Below, piece by piece: positions 52,596 through 61,405 of a stretch of DNA of 64,000 bases. The stretch is taken from assembly GCA_947504025.1 (NCBI GenBank), contig CANNFX010000003.1:62001-126000 (forward strand), given 5' to 3'. The DNA comes from an uncultured Sphingomonadaceae bacterium (lineage in GTDB: Bacteria; Pseudomonadota; Alphaproteobacteria; Sphingomonadales; Sphingomonadaceae). The position numbers were made by a program, and so were the translations under genes. Positions within the stretch are counted from its first letter, which is position 1; each line of letters opens with the position of its first letter. A model generated the notes under the pieces. The model searched no databases, had not been told where the DNA came from, and was given only the letters and a program-made list of their open reading frames with translations.

Positions 52596-54266
52596 ATGGC
52601 GAGTGAAGCAGTGAATCCGGGCGACGATATCGCGATACGCGAACCGACCCAGAAGGAAATTCGTCTGGTGATCGCCGCATCATCAGCGGGTACTATCTTT
52701 GAGTGGTATGATTTCTTCATTTACGGCACGCTCGCAACAATAATTTCACAAGCGTTTTTCCCGTCGGATAATGCTACCCTGGCGGTTTTGCTTACTTGGG
52801 CAACCTTTGCGATTGGTTTCGCCTTTCGGCCGATCGGTGCAATCCTATTTGGCTATATGGGTGATAAGCTGGGGCGGAAATATACGTTTCTTGTGACAGT
52901 CACTATGATGGGGATCGCGACAGCCGGTGTCGGTTTGATTCCCAGTGCGGAGAGCATCGGCATCGCGGCGCCGTTAATCGTTATCTTCCTTCGGATACTG
53001 CAAGGCCTCGCCTTGGGAGGGGAGTATGGCGGTGCGGCCATCTATGTGGCCGAACATGCGCCGCCTGAAAAACGCGGTTTTTATACGTCCTTCATTCAGG
53101 CTAGCGTGGTGGGCGGGTTTGTACTTTCAATACTGGTTGTGATCGCCTGCCGCCTTTTAATCCCGGCCGATGATTTCGCCGCGTGGGGCTGGCGCGTGCC
53201 GTTCCTGTTGTCGATTATCTTGCTTGGTATCTCGCTTTGGATGCGTCTCAAGCTCAGTGAAAGTCCGGTCTTTCAGGCGATGAAGGCATCGGGTGAAACC
53301 GCTGGCAATCCGTTTGTCGAAAGCTTCACCTATCCAGGCAACAAAAAGCGGATTTTTGTGGCACTGTTCGGAGTGGCCGGAATCCTGACCGTCATCTGGT
53401 ATACCGCGTTTTTCTCAGGCCTTTCGTTCTTACGTGGTCCAATGCGGATGGAAGATGGGCTTGTCGAAATGATAATGCTGATCGCCGGCGGGCTATCCAT
53501 GGTATTTTATCTGATAGTCGGCAAATGGTCTGACAGAGTTGGCCGTAAAAAGCCGATAATTATCGGTGCTGTTCTTTCACTTTTACTACTGTTCCCGATC
53601 TTCTGGGGGATTGGTGCGCTGGCAAACCCGGGCTTGCGAGCCAGTGCAGCTGAGGCTCCCGTCGCTGTTTCAGGCACGTCCTGCGATTATGATCCGTTCG
53701 CTGAAAAGCAGGCAACCCAATGCGGGATATTGCTTCAGGACTTAACCTCGCTGGGCGTGCCCTACGATGTTACGCCCCGGTTAAGCGACCCGACACCGAT
53801 GACATCTACCCATATGACAGTCGGCGATCTGACGCTCGATCTGTCAGACGGAGGCCTTGATTGGAACGATACGACGACCCGCAAGGAAACCTTGACCAGC
53901 GTGCTCGAAGGAAAAGGGTATAATTTTGACAAGCAAACACCGCCTGCCGCAAACATTGCCGGGATCGTTGCACTTCTGCTCGTCTTGGGCGGATTGTCGG
54001 CGCTAACCTATGGTTCGGTTGCCGCGTTACTATCCGAGATGTTTCCGCCAAAAATCCGCTATAGCTCGATGTCGATCCCCTATCACATTGGAGCTGGTTA
54101 CCTAGGCGGCTTCTTACCGCTAATCGCCGGTTATATCGTGGCGACTACAGGCAATGCCTATTCAGGTCTTTGGTATACCTGGATCGTGGTGGCATTCGGC
54201 CTGTTGGTAGCGTGGTGGGGGCTTCCATCGGGACCGCCGCGAGACTTTTCCGACGATGCCAGCTGA
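52596..54266 (+). CDS. MHS-type MFS transporter with an extra exposed loop
   Basis: A 556-aa transporter of the metabolite:H+ symporter type (FEWYDFFIYGTLATIISQAF; GYMGDKLGRKYTFL; EYGGAAIYVAEHAPPEKRGF). ATG 52596 is preceded by GGGGAGAG. Between a late helix (FPIFWGIGALANPG) and the penultimate helix lies a polar segment of about 110 residues with a Cys pair (SCDYDPF...TQCGILLQD). It is probably exposed on one face, which is unusual for the family. The substrate is unknown. It overlaps the alr start by eleven bases. Confidence 0.85.
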   Translation: MASEAVNPGDDIAIREPTQKEIRLVIAASSAGTIFEWYDFFIYGTLATIISQAFFPSDNATLAVLLTWATFAIGFAFRPIGAILFGYMGDKLGRKYTFLVTVTMMGIATAGVGLIPSAESIGIAAPLIVIFLRILQGLALGGEYGGAAIYVAEHAPPEKRGFYTSFIQASVVGGFVLSILVVIACRLLIPADDFAAWGWRVPFLLSIILLGISLWMRLKLSESPVFQAMKASGETAGNPFVESFTYPGNKKRIFVALFGVAGILTVIWYTAFFSGLSFLRGPMRMEDGLVEMIMLIAGGLSMVFYLIVGKWSDRVGRKKPIIIGAVLSLLLLFPIFWGIGALANPGLRASAAEAPVAVSGTSCDYDPFAEKQATQCGILLQDLTSLGVPYDVTPRLSDPTPMTSTHMTVGDLTLDLSDGGLDWNDTTTRKETLTSVLEGKGYNFDKQTPPAANIAGIVALLLVLGGLSALTYGSVAALLSEMFPPKIRYSSMSIPYHIGAGYLGGFLPLIAGYIVATTGNAYSGLWYTWIVVAFGLLVAWWGLPSGPPRDFSDDAS

Positions 54267-55311
54267 GCGTCCCGCACCGACACTGCGGCTGAGGTTGGAC
54301 AGTGATGCGCTTGTGAGAAATTGGCGGGCGCTTGATGAATTGTCGGGTTCCGCCAAGGCGGGCGCTGCGGTTAAAGCGCAGGCTTATGGTATCGGAACCG
54401 CAATGGTTGTGCCGGTATTGCGCGATACTGGTTGCGAGACGTTCTTTGTCGCTCATTGGAATGAAGTAGCTGATGTTGCCGAACATGTGCCGGGCAACCA
54501 GATATCAGTCTTGCACGGCCCCATAAGTGCTGCAGATGCGGAATACGCTCGGGCAACGGGTGCGCTGCCGGTGATCAACAGCCTGCATCAGGCGAAGCTT
54601 TGGCTTGAGACCGGCGGCGGGCCATGTGATTTGATGGTCGACACAGGCATCAATCGTCTTGGCCTTTCGATGAATGAAATCACTGATCCGTTAGTGTCTC
54701 AATTGGAAGTCGGGACATTGATGTCGCATCTCGCAAGTGCGGACGAGGATAGTGATCTCAATCCTCGACAACTTGCCAGGTTCGTCGAGGTTACTGGGCA
54801 AATTGAGTCAGAGCGTTCAAGCCTCGCCAATAGCGCTGGTATCGGTTTGGGCCCCGATTATGCTTTCGATGTAACCCGGCCCGGGCTGTCGATCTATGGT
54901 GGTGCTCAGCGGCGGGAGTTGGTTGGCCTCATCGAACAAGTGGTTTTCCCTCAGGCTGCAATTGTTCAATTGCGTGATCTCAAAGCGGGTGACAGCGTTG
55001 GCTACAATGCAACCTACACAGCAGATCGTGGCATGCAGGTCGGCGTGGTTTCAATCGGATATGCCGATGGTTTGCTGCGAAGCTGGTCCAATGGGGCCGC
55101 ATTTGAATTTGAAGGACAACGTCTCCCGCTGCTTGGCCGTGTGTCTATGGACATGGTCGTAGTAGACTGCAGCAATGCTCTTGATATCAGCGAAGGGGAC
55201 TGGGTCGATATTCCTTATGACCTTCCTTCCGCATCTGCGAATACGGGCCTTTCACAATACGAATTATTGACGGTATTGGGCCGCAGATTTCAACGGATTG
55301 TGCCGGATTGA
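54256..55311 (+). CDS. alr: Alanine racemase
   Basis: A 351-aa PLP fold type III enzyme supplying D-alanine for peptidoglycan. The PLP lysine lies in AAVKAQAYGIGTAM, where most family members have KANAYGHG, a variation at two positions. The C-terminal catalytic Tyr region is VGYNATYTADRG, followed by VVSIGYADGLLR and LLGRVSMDMVVVD, which are intact. The start overlaps the MFS stop. It is the last gene of the radA-to-alr run. Confidence 0.92.
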   Translation: MPAERPAPTLRLRLDSDALVRNWRALDELSGSAKAGAAVKAQAYGIGTAMVVPVLRDTGCETFFVAHWNEVADVAEHVPGNQISVLHGPISAADAEYARATGALPVINSLHQAKLWLETGGGPCDLMVDTGINRLGLSMNEITDPLVSQLEVGTLMSHLASADEDSDLNPRQLARFVEVTGQIESERSSLANSAGIGLGPDYAFDVTRPGLSIYGGAQRRELVGLIEQVVFPQAAIVQLRDLKAGDSVGYNATYTADRGMQVGVVSIGYADGLLRSWSNGAAFEFEGQRLPLLGRVSMDMVVVDCSNALDISEGDWVDIPYDLPSASANTGLSQYELLTVLGRRFQRIVPD

Positions 55312-55316
55312 CGCAT

Positions 55317-55369
55317 TATGTTGCGCTGCGATTGCTGCAGGTGCTAAAAGGACTATATTGCGCAACATA
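55317..55369. promoter_or_regulatory. Inverted repeat upstream of phaR
   Basis: TATGTTGCGC (55317-55326) and its exact complement GCGCAACATA (55360-55369) flank CTGC-rich DNA (GCTGCGATTGCTGCAGG). It lies between the alr stop and the phaR start. CTGC/GCAG and TTGC-type sites are bound by PhaR in other bacteria, so this may be the autoregulatory operator. Confidence 0.4.
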
Positions 55370-55401
55370 GAAACTGCAAGCCGCAGCATCGGGAGTATTT
55401 A

Positions 55402-55965
55402 ATGGCCAAGCGAAGCCACGTCGAAGGCGACAAGATCACCATCAAAAAATACGCTAACCGGCGGCTCTATAACACTGCATCTTCGAGCTACATCACGCTG
55501 GATGATCTAGCTGAGATGACACGCAAGAAGCTCGATTTCCAGGTCCTCGATGCTAAGAGCGGGGACGACATTACCCACTCCATCCTGACCCAGATTATCA
55601 TGGAAGAAGAAGCCAGCGGCGGCGAACAAATGCTGCCCGTTTCCTTCCTGCGTGATCTGATCGGCATGTATGGTAATTCGATGCAATCTATGATGCCGCA
55701 GTTTCTCGAAGCGTCCATGAAGAATTTTCGTAATAACCAAACGAAGCTGCGCGAAGCATTTGAATCCGGTATTGGCGGCAATCCGATTGCCAAGCTGGCT
55801 GAAACTAATTTGGCCATGATGCGTGCGGCAACCGATGCGCTTATGCCCGGTGTTAGGGATAAAGCAGGGTCAGCCAAGAATGATACCAAGCGTGATGGCG
55901 AGATAGATGCCCTCCGTGCGCAAATGGCTGAAATGCAGAAGAAGTTAGACAAGCTCGGGGACTGA
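55402..55965 (+). CDS. phaR: Polyhydroxyalkanoate synthesis regulator PhaR
   Basis: A 187-aa regulator. The N-terminal DNA/PHB-binding domain (ITIKKYANRRLYNTASSSYI, TLDDLAEMTRKKLDFQVLDA, KSGDDITHSILTQIIMEEEA) is highly conserved, followed by a region rich in Met (MYGNSMQSMMPQF) and a coiled-coil tail (EIDALRAQMAEMQKKLDKL). PhaR represses phasin genes and senses PHA granules. PHA synthase genes are not in this window. Confidence 0.95.
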   Translation: MAKRSHVEGDKITIKKYANRRLYNTASSSYITLDDLAEMTRKKLDFQVLDAKSGDDITHSILTQIIMEEEASGGEQMLPVSFLRDLIGMYGNSMQSMMPQFLEASMKNFRNNQTKLREAFESGIGGNPIAKLAETNLAMMRAATDALMPGVRDKAGSAKNDTKRDGEIDALRAQMAEMQKKLDKLGD

Positions 55966-56043
55966 AGCAGCTCCCGCTCGACTTAATGACACAATGCGCC
56001 ATTTAGACGCGTCCAGACCCTCGACTTTTAGGAAATTTAGCCA

Positions 56044-57585
56044 GTGTCCAATATCCGCCATGCGCTGTCGGTGAAACGCGAAGATGATTTTGCCGCCTGG
56101 TATCAGGCAGTCGTCTCCGAAGCTGATCTGGCCGAGGAATCCGGCGTTCGCGGTTGCATGGTCATCAAGCCATGGGGGTACGGTATCTGGGAACGCATTC
56201 AGCGTTTGATGGATGATCGGATCAAGGCGACTGGTCACGAGAACTGCTATTTCCCTATTTTCATCCCGCTTTCCAATTTCGAGCGCGAGGCCGACCATGT
56301 CGAAGGCTTCGCGAAGGAAATGGCAGTAGTGACGCACCACCGCCTGATTGCTGACAACGACGGTAAACTGATCCCAGACCCTGAGGCGAAGCTGGAAGAG
56401 CCACTGGTCGTCCGTCCAACTTCCGAAACGATTATCGGCGATGCGATGTCACGCTGGGTGCAGAGCTGGCGGGATTTGCCGTTGCTAACCAACCAATGGG
56501 CGAACGTGGTACGCTGGGAAATGCGGACACGGATGTTCCTGCGCACGAGCGAATTCCTCTGGCAGGAAGGGCATACAGCGCATGCCGATGCTGCTGAAGC
56601 CAAAGAGCACACCAAGCGAATGCTGGAAGTGTACCGCGCCTGTGCCGAAGACGATCTGGCGATGCCTGTAATCGCAGGAGAGAAGCCGGAGAACGAGCGT
56701 TTCCCGGGTGCCGTCGAGACTTGGTCTATCGAAGCAATGATGCAGGATGGCAAAGCCTTGCAGGCAGGCACATCGCATTACCTCGGTACCAATTTCGCTG
56801 AAGCTTCCAATATTCGTTATCAGGATAAGGACGGCGGCCAGCAGCTATGTCACACGACAAGTTGGGGGGTTTCCACACGGCTGATCGGCGGCGTGATCAT
56901 GACGCACGGGGACGATGACGGTCTGCGCGTACCGCCCGCTATTGCGCCTTGGCAGGTCGTGATTCTACCGATGCTGCGCGACAAGCCCGAAGACGAGGCA
57001 CTGCTCGCCTATTGTGAAGAATTGCGTGCAGGGATCGCCGGTAAGTCGGCGCTCGGCGAAAAGGTCCGCGTTTTGCTCGACAAGAAGCCGGGTAAGGCTG
57101 CAGCGAAGCGTTGGGACTGGGTCCGCAAGGGCGCACCAGTTATCATCGAAGTTGGCGGCCGCGATATGGACAATGGTTGCGTTAGTTGGATTCGTCGGAA
57201 TGAGCTTCATCGTCCTGACGGAAAACTCAACTCACTCGTGACATCCCGTGATTCAATGATTGATGGCATTGCTGCTGAGCTAGAGCGAACTCAAAACGAG
57301 CTGTTCAAAGAAGCCGAAGACCGCCGCGAGGCCAACATCACTCGCGGCATTGGCAGTATGGATGCTCTGACCGCCTTCTACACGGAGAACACCAAATTCC
57401 CCGGCTGGGTCGAAGTGCAATGGTCGAAACCAACCGGCGACGCGTTGGAGAAGGTTGTAGAGCAACTCAAGGCGCTCAAACTGACGATCCGCAACGTCCC
57501 GGTTGATGCCGATCCTGTGGATGGGAACTGCATCTTCACCGGCGAACCCGCAGTAGAGCGCATTTTTGTCGCGAAGGCTTACTAA
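56044..57585 (+). CDS. proS: Prolyl-tRNA synthetase (archaeal/eukaryotic type)
   Basis: A 513-aa class II synthetase read from GTG 56044. The motifs VIKPWGYGIWERIQ, VVRPTSETIIGDAM, NQWANVVRWEMRTRMFLRTS and EFLWQEGHTAHADAAEA, together with the C-terminal zinc-binding-like domain ending VERIFVAKAY, belong to the archaeal/eukaryotic ProRS type. The bacterial type has a quite different layout with an editing insertion. The gene is complete and shows no decay. Its stop overlaps that of the convergent ATP-grasp gene by four bases. Confidence 0.95.
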   Translation: MSNIRHALSVKREDDFAAWYQAVVSEADLAEESGVRGCMVIKPWGYGIWERIQRLMDDRIKATGHENCYFPIFIPLSNFEREADHVEGFAKEMAVVTHHRLIADNDGKLIPDPEAKLEEPLVVRPTSETIIGDAMSRWVQSWRDLPLLTNQWANVVRWEMRTRMFLRTSEFLWQEGHTAHADAAEAKEHTKRMLEVYRACAEDDLAMPVIAGEKPENERFPGAVETWSIEAMMQDGKALQAGTSHYLGTNFAEASNIRYQDKDGGQQLCHTTSWGVSTRLIGGVIMTHGDDDGLRVPPAIAPWQVVILPMLRDKPEDEALLAYCEELRAGIAGKSALGEKVRVLLDKKPGKAAAKRWDWVRKGAPVIIEVGGRDMDNGCVSWIRRNELHRPDGKLNSLVTSRDSMIDGIAAELERTQNELFKEAEDRREANITRGIGSMDALTAFYTENTKFPGWVEVQWSKPTGDALEKVVEQLKALKLTIRNVPVDADPVDGNCIFTGEPAVERIFVAKAY

Positions 57586-58436
57586 AGCGCAGCTTTCCAC
57601 AAACGGCCTAATTCAAAGTCGATCCAGTCGGCAGCAAATGGGTCGAGGCCGGAGCCGGGATAGAAGCAGAATTCACCGAATAGCGGCTTGCGATCTACCT
57701 CGTAGAAGTCGATGCGGATGAAGGAGAAACCGCGTGCTAACTCCTCTGCTGCTTCGAGCATTGCGCCCAGGCTCTCTGGTTTCTGCGGCGATCCGGCTTG
57801 ATCAGGAACGAGCTTGTTGAAGTCGCGGTCGTGCAAAATCCACTTGTGGCCACCAGCTCTGTCCAAATGGACTTGAACATGCGTCGCGCGGCCATCGAAG
57901 ACGTAAATCTTGTAATCGACCGGCAAGCTCTGGACGTCACCGACTAGCTCCTCGGCCAACAACCCCACAGGCACATCGCGGTAACACCACTCATCCAGCC
58001 AATAGCCGTAGGGGCCTCGCATCCAATGCGCAGCTTGTTTGCGCAAAATCTGCCACCGAAGCGCGGATGGAGGATCGCGAAGAATGGCATATTGGTTGCA
58101 CCCGTGGCTCGATTTGACGATCGTAGGGGCAGTGAACGGGTTTTTGCGCGGTAGCCTCGCTCCGCTCCAAACTGTCGGGATTACCCATTCGTCACCCAGC
58201 GTATCCGCTACGATGCGCTTGGATGCCAGCTTGCTCGAGCGTTCTATCATCCGCGGATCACGGTCGTGCAGTTTGCGTAATTGTACGAGTTCGGTGAAGC
58301 GGTTGGCGGTCTTTAAGTCCGCGAATCGACCTTGTTTGACGCGATAGGTCGCTTGAATACGCACAGTCGCCAGATCAGCACGGCGTTCGGCCTGCCTTTC
58401 GAGAATGCCGGCATCCATGGCGTCAGAGCGCTTCAT
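57582..58436 (-). CDS. TupA-like ATP-grasp protein
   Basis: A 284-aa protein of the TupA-like ATP-grasp group, whose members are often found in capsule and polysaccharide loci. FTELVQLRKLHDRDPRMIER, VADTLGDEWVIPTVWSGARL, TIVKSSHGCNQYAI, PVDYKIYVFDGRATHVQVHL and the metal-binding FIRIDFYEVDRKPLFGEFCF give the ATP-grasp order. The ligase substrate is unknown. It is divergent from rnr with 50 bases between the starts. Confidence 0.85.
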   Translation of the reverse strand: MKRSDAMDAGILERQAERRADLATVRIQATYRVKQGRFADLKTANRFTELVQLRKLHDRDPRMIERSSKLASKRIVADTLGDEWVIPTVWSGARLPRKNPFTAPTIVKSSHGCNQYAILRDPPSALRWQILRKQAAHWMRGPYGYWLDEWCYRDVPVGLLAEELVGDVQSLPVDYKIYVFDGRATHVQVHLDRAGGHKWILHDRDFNKLVPDQAGSPQKPESLGAMLEAAEELARGFSFIRIDFYEVDRKPLFGEFCFYPGSGLDPFAADWIDFELGRLWKAAL

Positions 58437-58486
58437 CGGGGTATCGGTTCCTTCGGGGCATTGCGGCGGTCAGTACCACGGCCCAT

Positions 58487-60808
58487 ATGAACTGCATGCA
58501 CCGAAAACAAACTTATCAGGGCTTGCCATCGCGCGAGCAGGTTCTTGAATTCATCCGTACGTCCACCACACCCACCGGCAAGCGCGAAATCGCGAAGGCG
58601 TTTGGCGTGAAGGGGCAGGAGAAGATCAAACTGAAAGCGCTGCTGAAAGACATGGCCGAAGAAGGCTTGATCGACGGCAAGCGCAGTGCCTATCATCGGA
58701 TGGGCGGCGTTCCCAAGGTCACTGTTCTTAAGGTTGTCGAAATCGAGGACGGCGAAGCTTTCGCTATTCCCGAAACGTGGCAGCCCGACGATGGAACTTT
58801 GCCGCCGCGCATTTTGATCGTCGAAAAGAAGAAGGGGCATGCGGTCCGAAAGGGCGACCGGCTGCTGGCTCGCACCGAAGAGGCTGGCAACGGCTACCGC
58901 GCATTCCCGATGAAGAAGTTGCCGCCCGTTGGCGAAGGTATGATGGGCGTTGTGGAGCTTGATGGCGCGGGCAAGCCTTGGCTTGCACCCGTCGACAAAC
59001 GTGTGCGCCAATCGTCGCCAATCAGCGATCTTGGAGGCGCAGAGGAAGGCCAGTTGGTTCAGGCGGAACCTGCCGGTAGATCCCCGCGCGCCGGTGTGAA
59101 AGTCATTGAAATTTACGGCGATCCGCTGGCCCCGAAGAGTTTCAGTCTGATCGCGATTTCGAAACACGGAATCCCCAACGTCTTCCCGCAAGAAACTTTG
59201 GGCGAAGCACAGGTTGCGGCGGAACTGCCGCTTAGTGTTGAGCACCGCGAAGACCTGCGCCATCTTCCCATTGTAGCCATCGATCCCGCCGATGCGCGCG
59301 ATCACGATGACGCGATCTATGCCAAACCAGATGGCAATGGCGGTTTTGATGCCGTAGTCGCAATTGCTGATGTCAGTTACTACGTGCGTCCCGGCGGCGA
59401 CCTCGACCGTGAGGCCCGCAAACGCGGCAACTCGGTCTATTTCCCTGATCGCGTGGTGCCTATGCTCCCTGAAATCCTCAGCGCAGATGTCTGCTCGCTG
59501 GGTGAGGGTGACGACCGGGCGGCGATGGTCTGCCATTTGAAGGTATCCGCTGGCGGCAAGGTCAGTGACTTCCGCTTCACCCGCGCGATCGTGAAGATCG
59601 CCGAAGTGATGGCTTATGAAACGGCTCAGGAACGCATCGATAGCGGCAAGGCCGGCGATGAACTGCAGAACCTTTGGGCTTGCTGGAAGGCGCTAGCTTC
59701 AGCGCGTGCCGATCGCGATCCGCTCGAACTGGACTTGCCGGAACGCCGTGTCGTTCTGGACGAGCAGGGCAAAATTGCCGAAATTGCCGTGCGCGAAAGG
59801 CTCGACGCGCACCGTGTGGTCGAAGATTTCATGATTTCCGCCAATGTCGCAGCGGCCAAGGCGCTTGAAAGTAAAAAAGCACCTGTCGTCTACCGCGTTC
59901 ACGAAACCCCGAGCAGGGAGAAACTTATCGCCCTGATGGAGTTCCTTGCGACCTCGGGTAGAAACCTTGCCATGGGACAAGTTGTAACACCTAGTCTTTT
60001 CAACAGGATGCTGAAGGATGTCACCGACGAAACTGAAAAGGCGCTTGTTATGGAGGCGGTTTTGCGCACGCAAACACAGGCCTATTATGGTCCGACTAAC
60101 GCTGGACATTTCGGTCTTGCGCTAGGGAGCTATGCGCATTTCACGTCACCAATCCGCCGTTATGCCGATTTGCTCGTGCACCGCGCCTTGGTTGATACGT
60201 TCGCGCTTGAACAGCCGAAGCCAAAGGCGGAATTGCCCGCGTTGTCAGGTCTTTCAGATAAGGACCGCGATGATCTTGGCGCAATTAGCGATGCGATCAG
60301 CAAGACGGAACGCCGCGCAATGGAGGCTGAGCGCGACACAATCGATCGCTACGTTGCTGCATGGCTTTCTGGCCGTGTGGGTGAGGACTTCGAGACTCGC
60401 ATAACCGGCGTCCAGAGCTTCGGCTTTTTTGCCACGATCATTGGATTGGGAGGCGACGGGCTGGTGCCGGTATCAACGTTGGGCAGCGACTATTTCCGCT
60501 ATGAAGAAGCTGCGCAATCGCTCGTTGGGGAACGCAGTGGCGAGACTTATAAGGCGGGTGACAGGGTGAAGCTGCGCCTTGCCGAAGCCAATCCGCTTAC
60601 TGGTGCTCTTAAGTTTTCAATCTTGGACGGCGACGGCAATGCAGTCGAAAGCCGCGGCGGTAGGCCGTCAGAGCGGCGACCGGGCAGTAAGGGTAAAGGC
60701 GGGAAGCATACTCGTGCCAAACAACGCCATCAGGCAGGGCCTCGTGGTCGGCCGGGTAATATCCGGCACCAGGGACGGCACAAGGGCAATAAGGGCAAAA
60801 AGAAGTAA
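58487..60808 (+). CDS. rnr: Ribonuclease R
   Basis: A 773-aa 3'-5' exoribonuclease. An N-terminal winged helix (PSREQVLEFIRTSTTPTGKR) and cold-shock domains precede the RNB catalytic domain, whose conserved Asp cluster is in VAIDPADARDHDDAIYAKPD. FTSPIRRYADLLVHRALVD ends the catalytic part. The S1 domain (FETRITGVQSFGFFATIIGL) is followed by a Lys/Gly-rich tail (KGKGGKHTRAKQRHQ, KGNKGKKK), as in known RNase R. It degrades structured RNA. Confidence 0.97.
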   Translation: MNCMHRKQTYQGLPSREQVLEFIRTSTTPTGKREIAKAFGVKGQEKIKLKALLKDMAEEGLIDGKRSAYHRMGGVPKVTVLKVVEIEDGEAFAIPETWQPDDGTLPPRILIVEKKKGHAVRKGDRLLARTEEAGNGYRAFPMKKLPPVGEGMMGVVELDGAGKPWLAPVDKRVRQSSPISDLGGAEEGQLVQAEPAGRSPRAGVKVIEIYGDPLAPKSFSLIAISKHGIPNVFPQETLGEAQVAAELPLSVEHREDLRHLPIVAIDPADARDHDDAIYAKPDGNGGFDAVVAIADVSYYVRPGGDLDREARKRGNSVYFPDRVVPMLPEILSADVCSLGEGDDRAAMVCHLKVSAGGKVSDFRFTRAIVKIAEVMAYETAQERIDSGKAGDELQNLWACWKALASARADRDPLELDLPERRVVLDEQGKIAEIAVRERLDAHRVVEDFMISANVAAAKALESKKAPVVYRVHETPSREKLIALMEFLATSGRNLAMGQVVTPSLFNRMLKDVTDETEKALVMEAVLRTQTQAYYGPTNAGHFGLALGSYAHFTSPIRRYADLLVHRALVDTFALEQPKPKAELPALSGLSDKDRDDLGAISDAISKTERRAMEAERDTIDRYVAAWLSGRVGEDFETRITGVQSFGFFATIIGLGGDGLVPVSTLGSDYFRYEEAAQSLVGERSGETYKAGDRVKLRLAEANPLTGALKFSILDGDGNAVESRGGRPSERRPGSKGKGGKHTRAKQRHQAGPRGRPGNIRHQGRHKGNKGKKK

Positions 60809-60810
60809 GT

Positions 60811-61278
60811 TTACTCGTTGTCTGGAGCCGACAACCGATCAACATCATCGTCGCTTAGTGCGCCCGGCACGATAAATAGCGGGCATTGCAGGCGGCCTGA
60901 TGCTGTTGAAAAGTGGCTGACTAGTGGGCCGGGGTTTGCCTCATCTGCTGCGCCCAGCACCAATGCGGCAACTTCAGGGTGTTCTTCTAGATATTCCCGA
61001 ATAACCGTTTGACCGGTCCCCTCGCGCACAGCGATTGTTGGCATCTTGCCACTTTCGTCGAACAAATTTCCGGCGGCGCTCATCGCCAAAACTTCGGCCC
61101 GGTCACGTGCCTCCTGTTCGATGGTCGCCTGAACACCCCCGAAAGCGTTGAAGTTCTGCGGCGTGACAAGAGCCAAAATATGCACCGTTCCGCTTGCTGC
61201 GAACGCGCGGCGTGAGGCAAAACGCAGCGCCTTGGCTGCTTCGTCTGTCTCGTCCATGATAACCAGGTAAACGCGCAT
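60811..61278 (-). CDS. Universal stress protein
   Basis: A 155-aa UspA-like protein. MRVYLVIMDETDEAAKALRF is the N-terminal strand and helix; the ATP-binding loop is LVLGAADEANPGPLVSHFST followed by LQCPLFIVPG. The G-2x-G-9x-G pattern is partly altered, so nucleotide binding is not certain. It is convergent with rnr, with stops two bases apart. Confidence 0.85.
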   Translation of the reverse strand: MRVYLVIMDETDEAAKALRFASRRAFAASGTVHILALVTPQNFNAFGGVQATIEQEARDRAEVLAMSAAGNLFDESGKMPTIAVREGTGQTVIREYLEEHPEVAALVLGAADEANPGPLVSHFSTASGRLQCPLFIVPGALSDDDVDRLSAPDNE

Positions 61279-61405
61279 GCAAATATTCTCCCGTGTGCTG
61301 AGATACCTTTGAAAACGTATTCAGCGCAAGAACCTTGCCGAAAGCGTGCAAATTGGCCAACAGGTGCGGGACCATATTCGACGTTACGGAAAGCCAGCCC
61401 GATAC

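Noticed and set aside
58433-59536. 367-codon frame antisense to rnr
   Set aside because: It is opposite the conserved RNase R sequence, with no start context or motifs.
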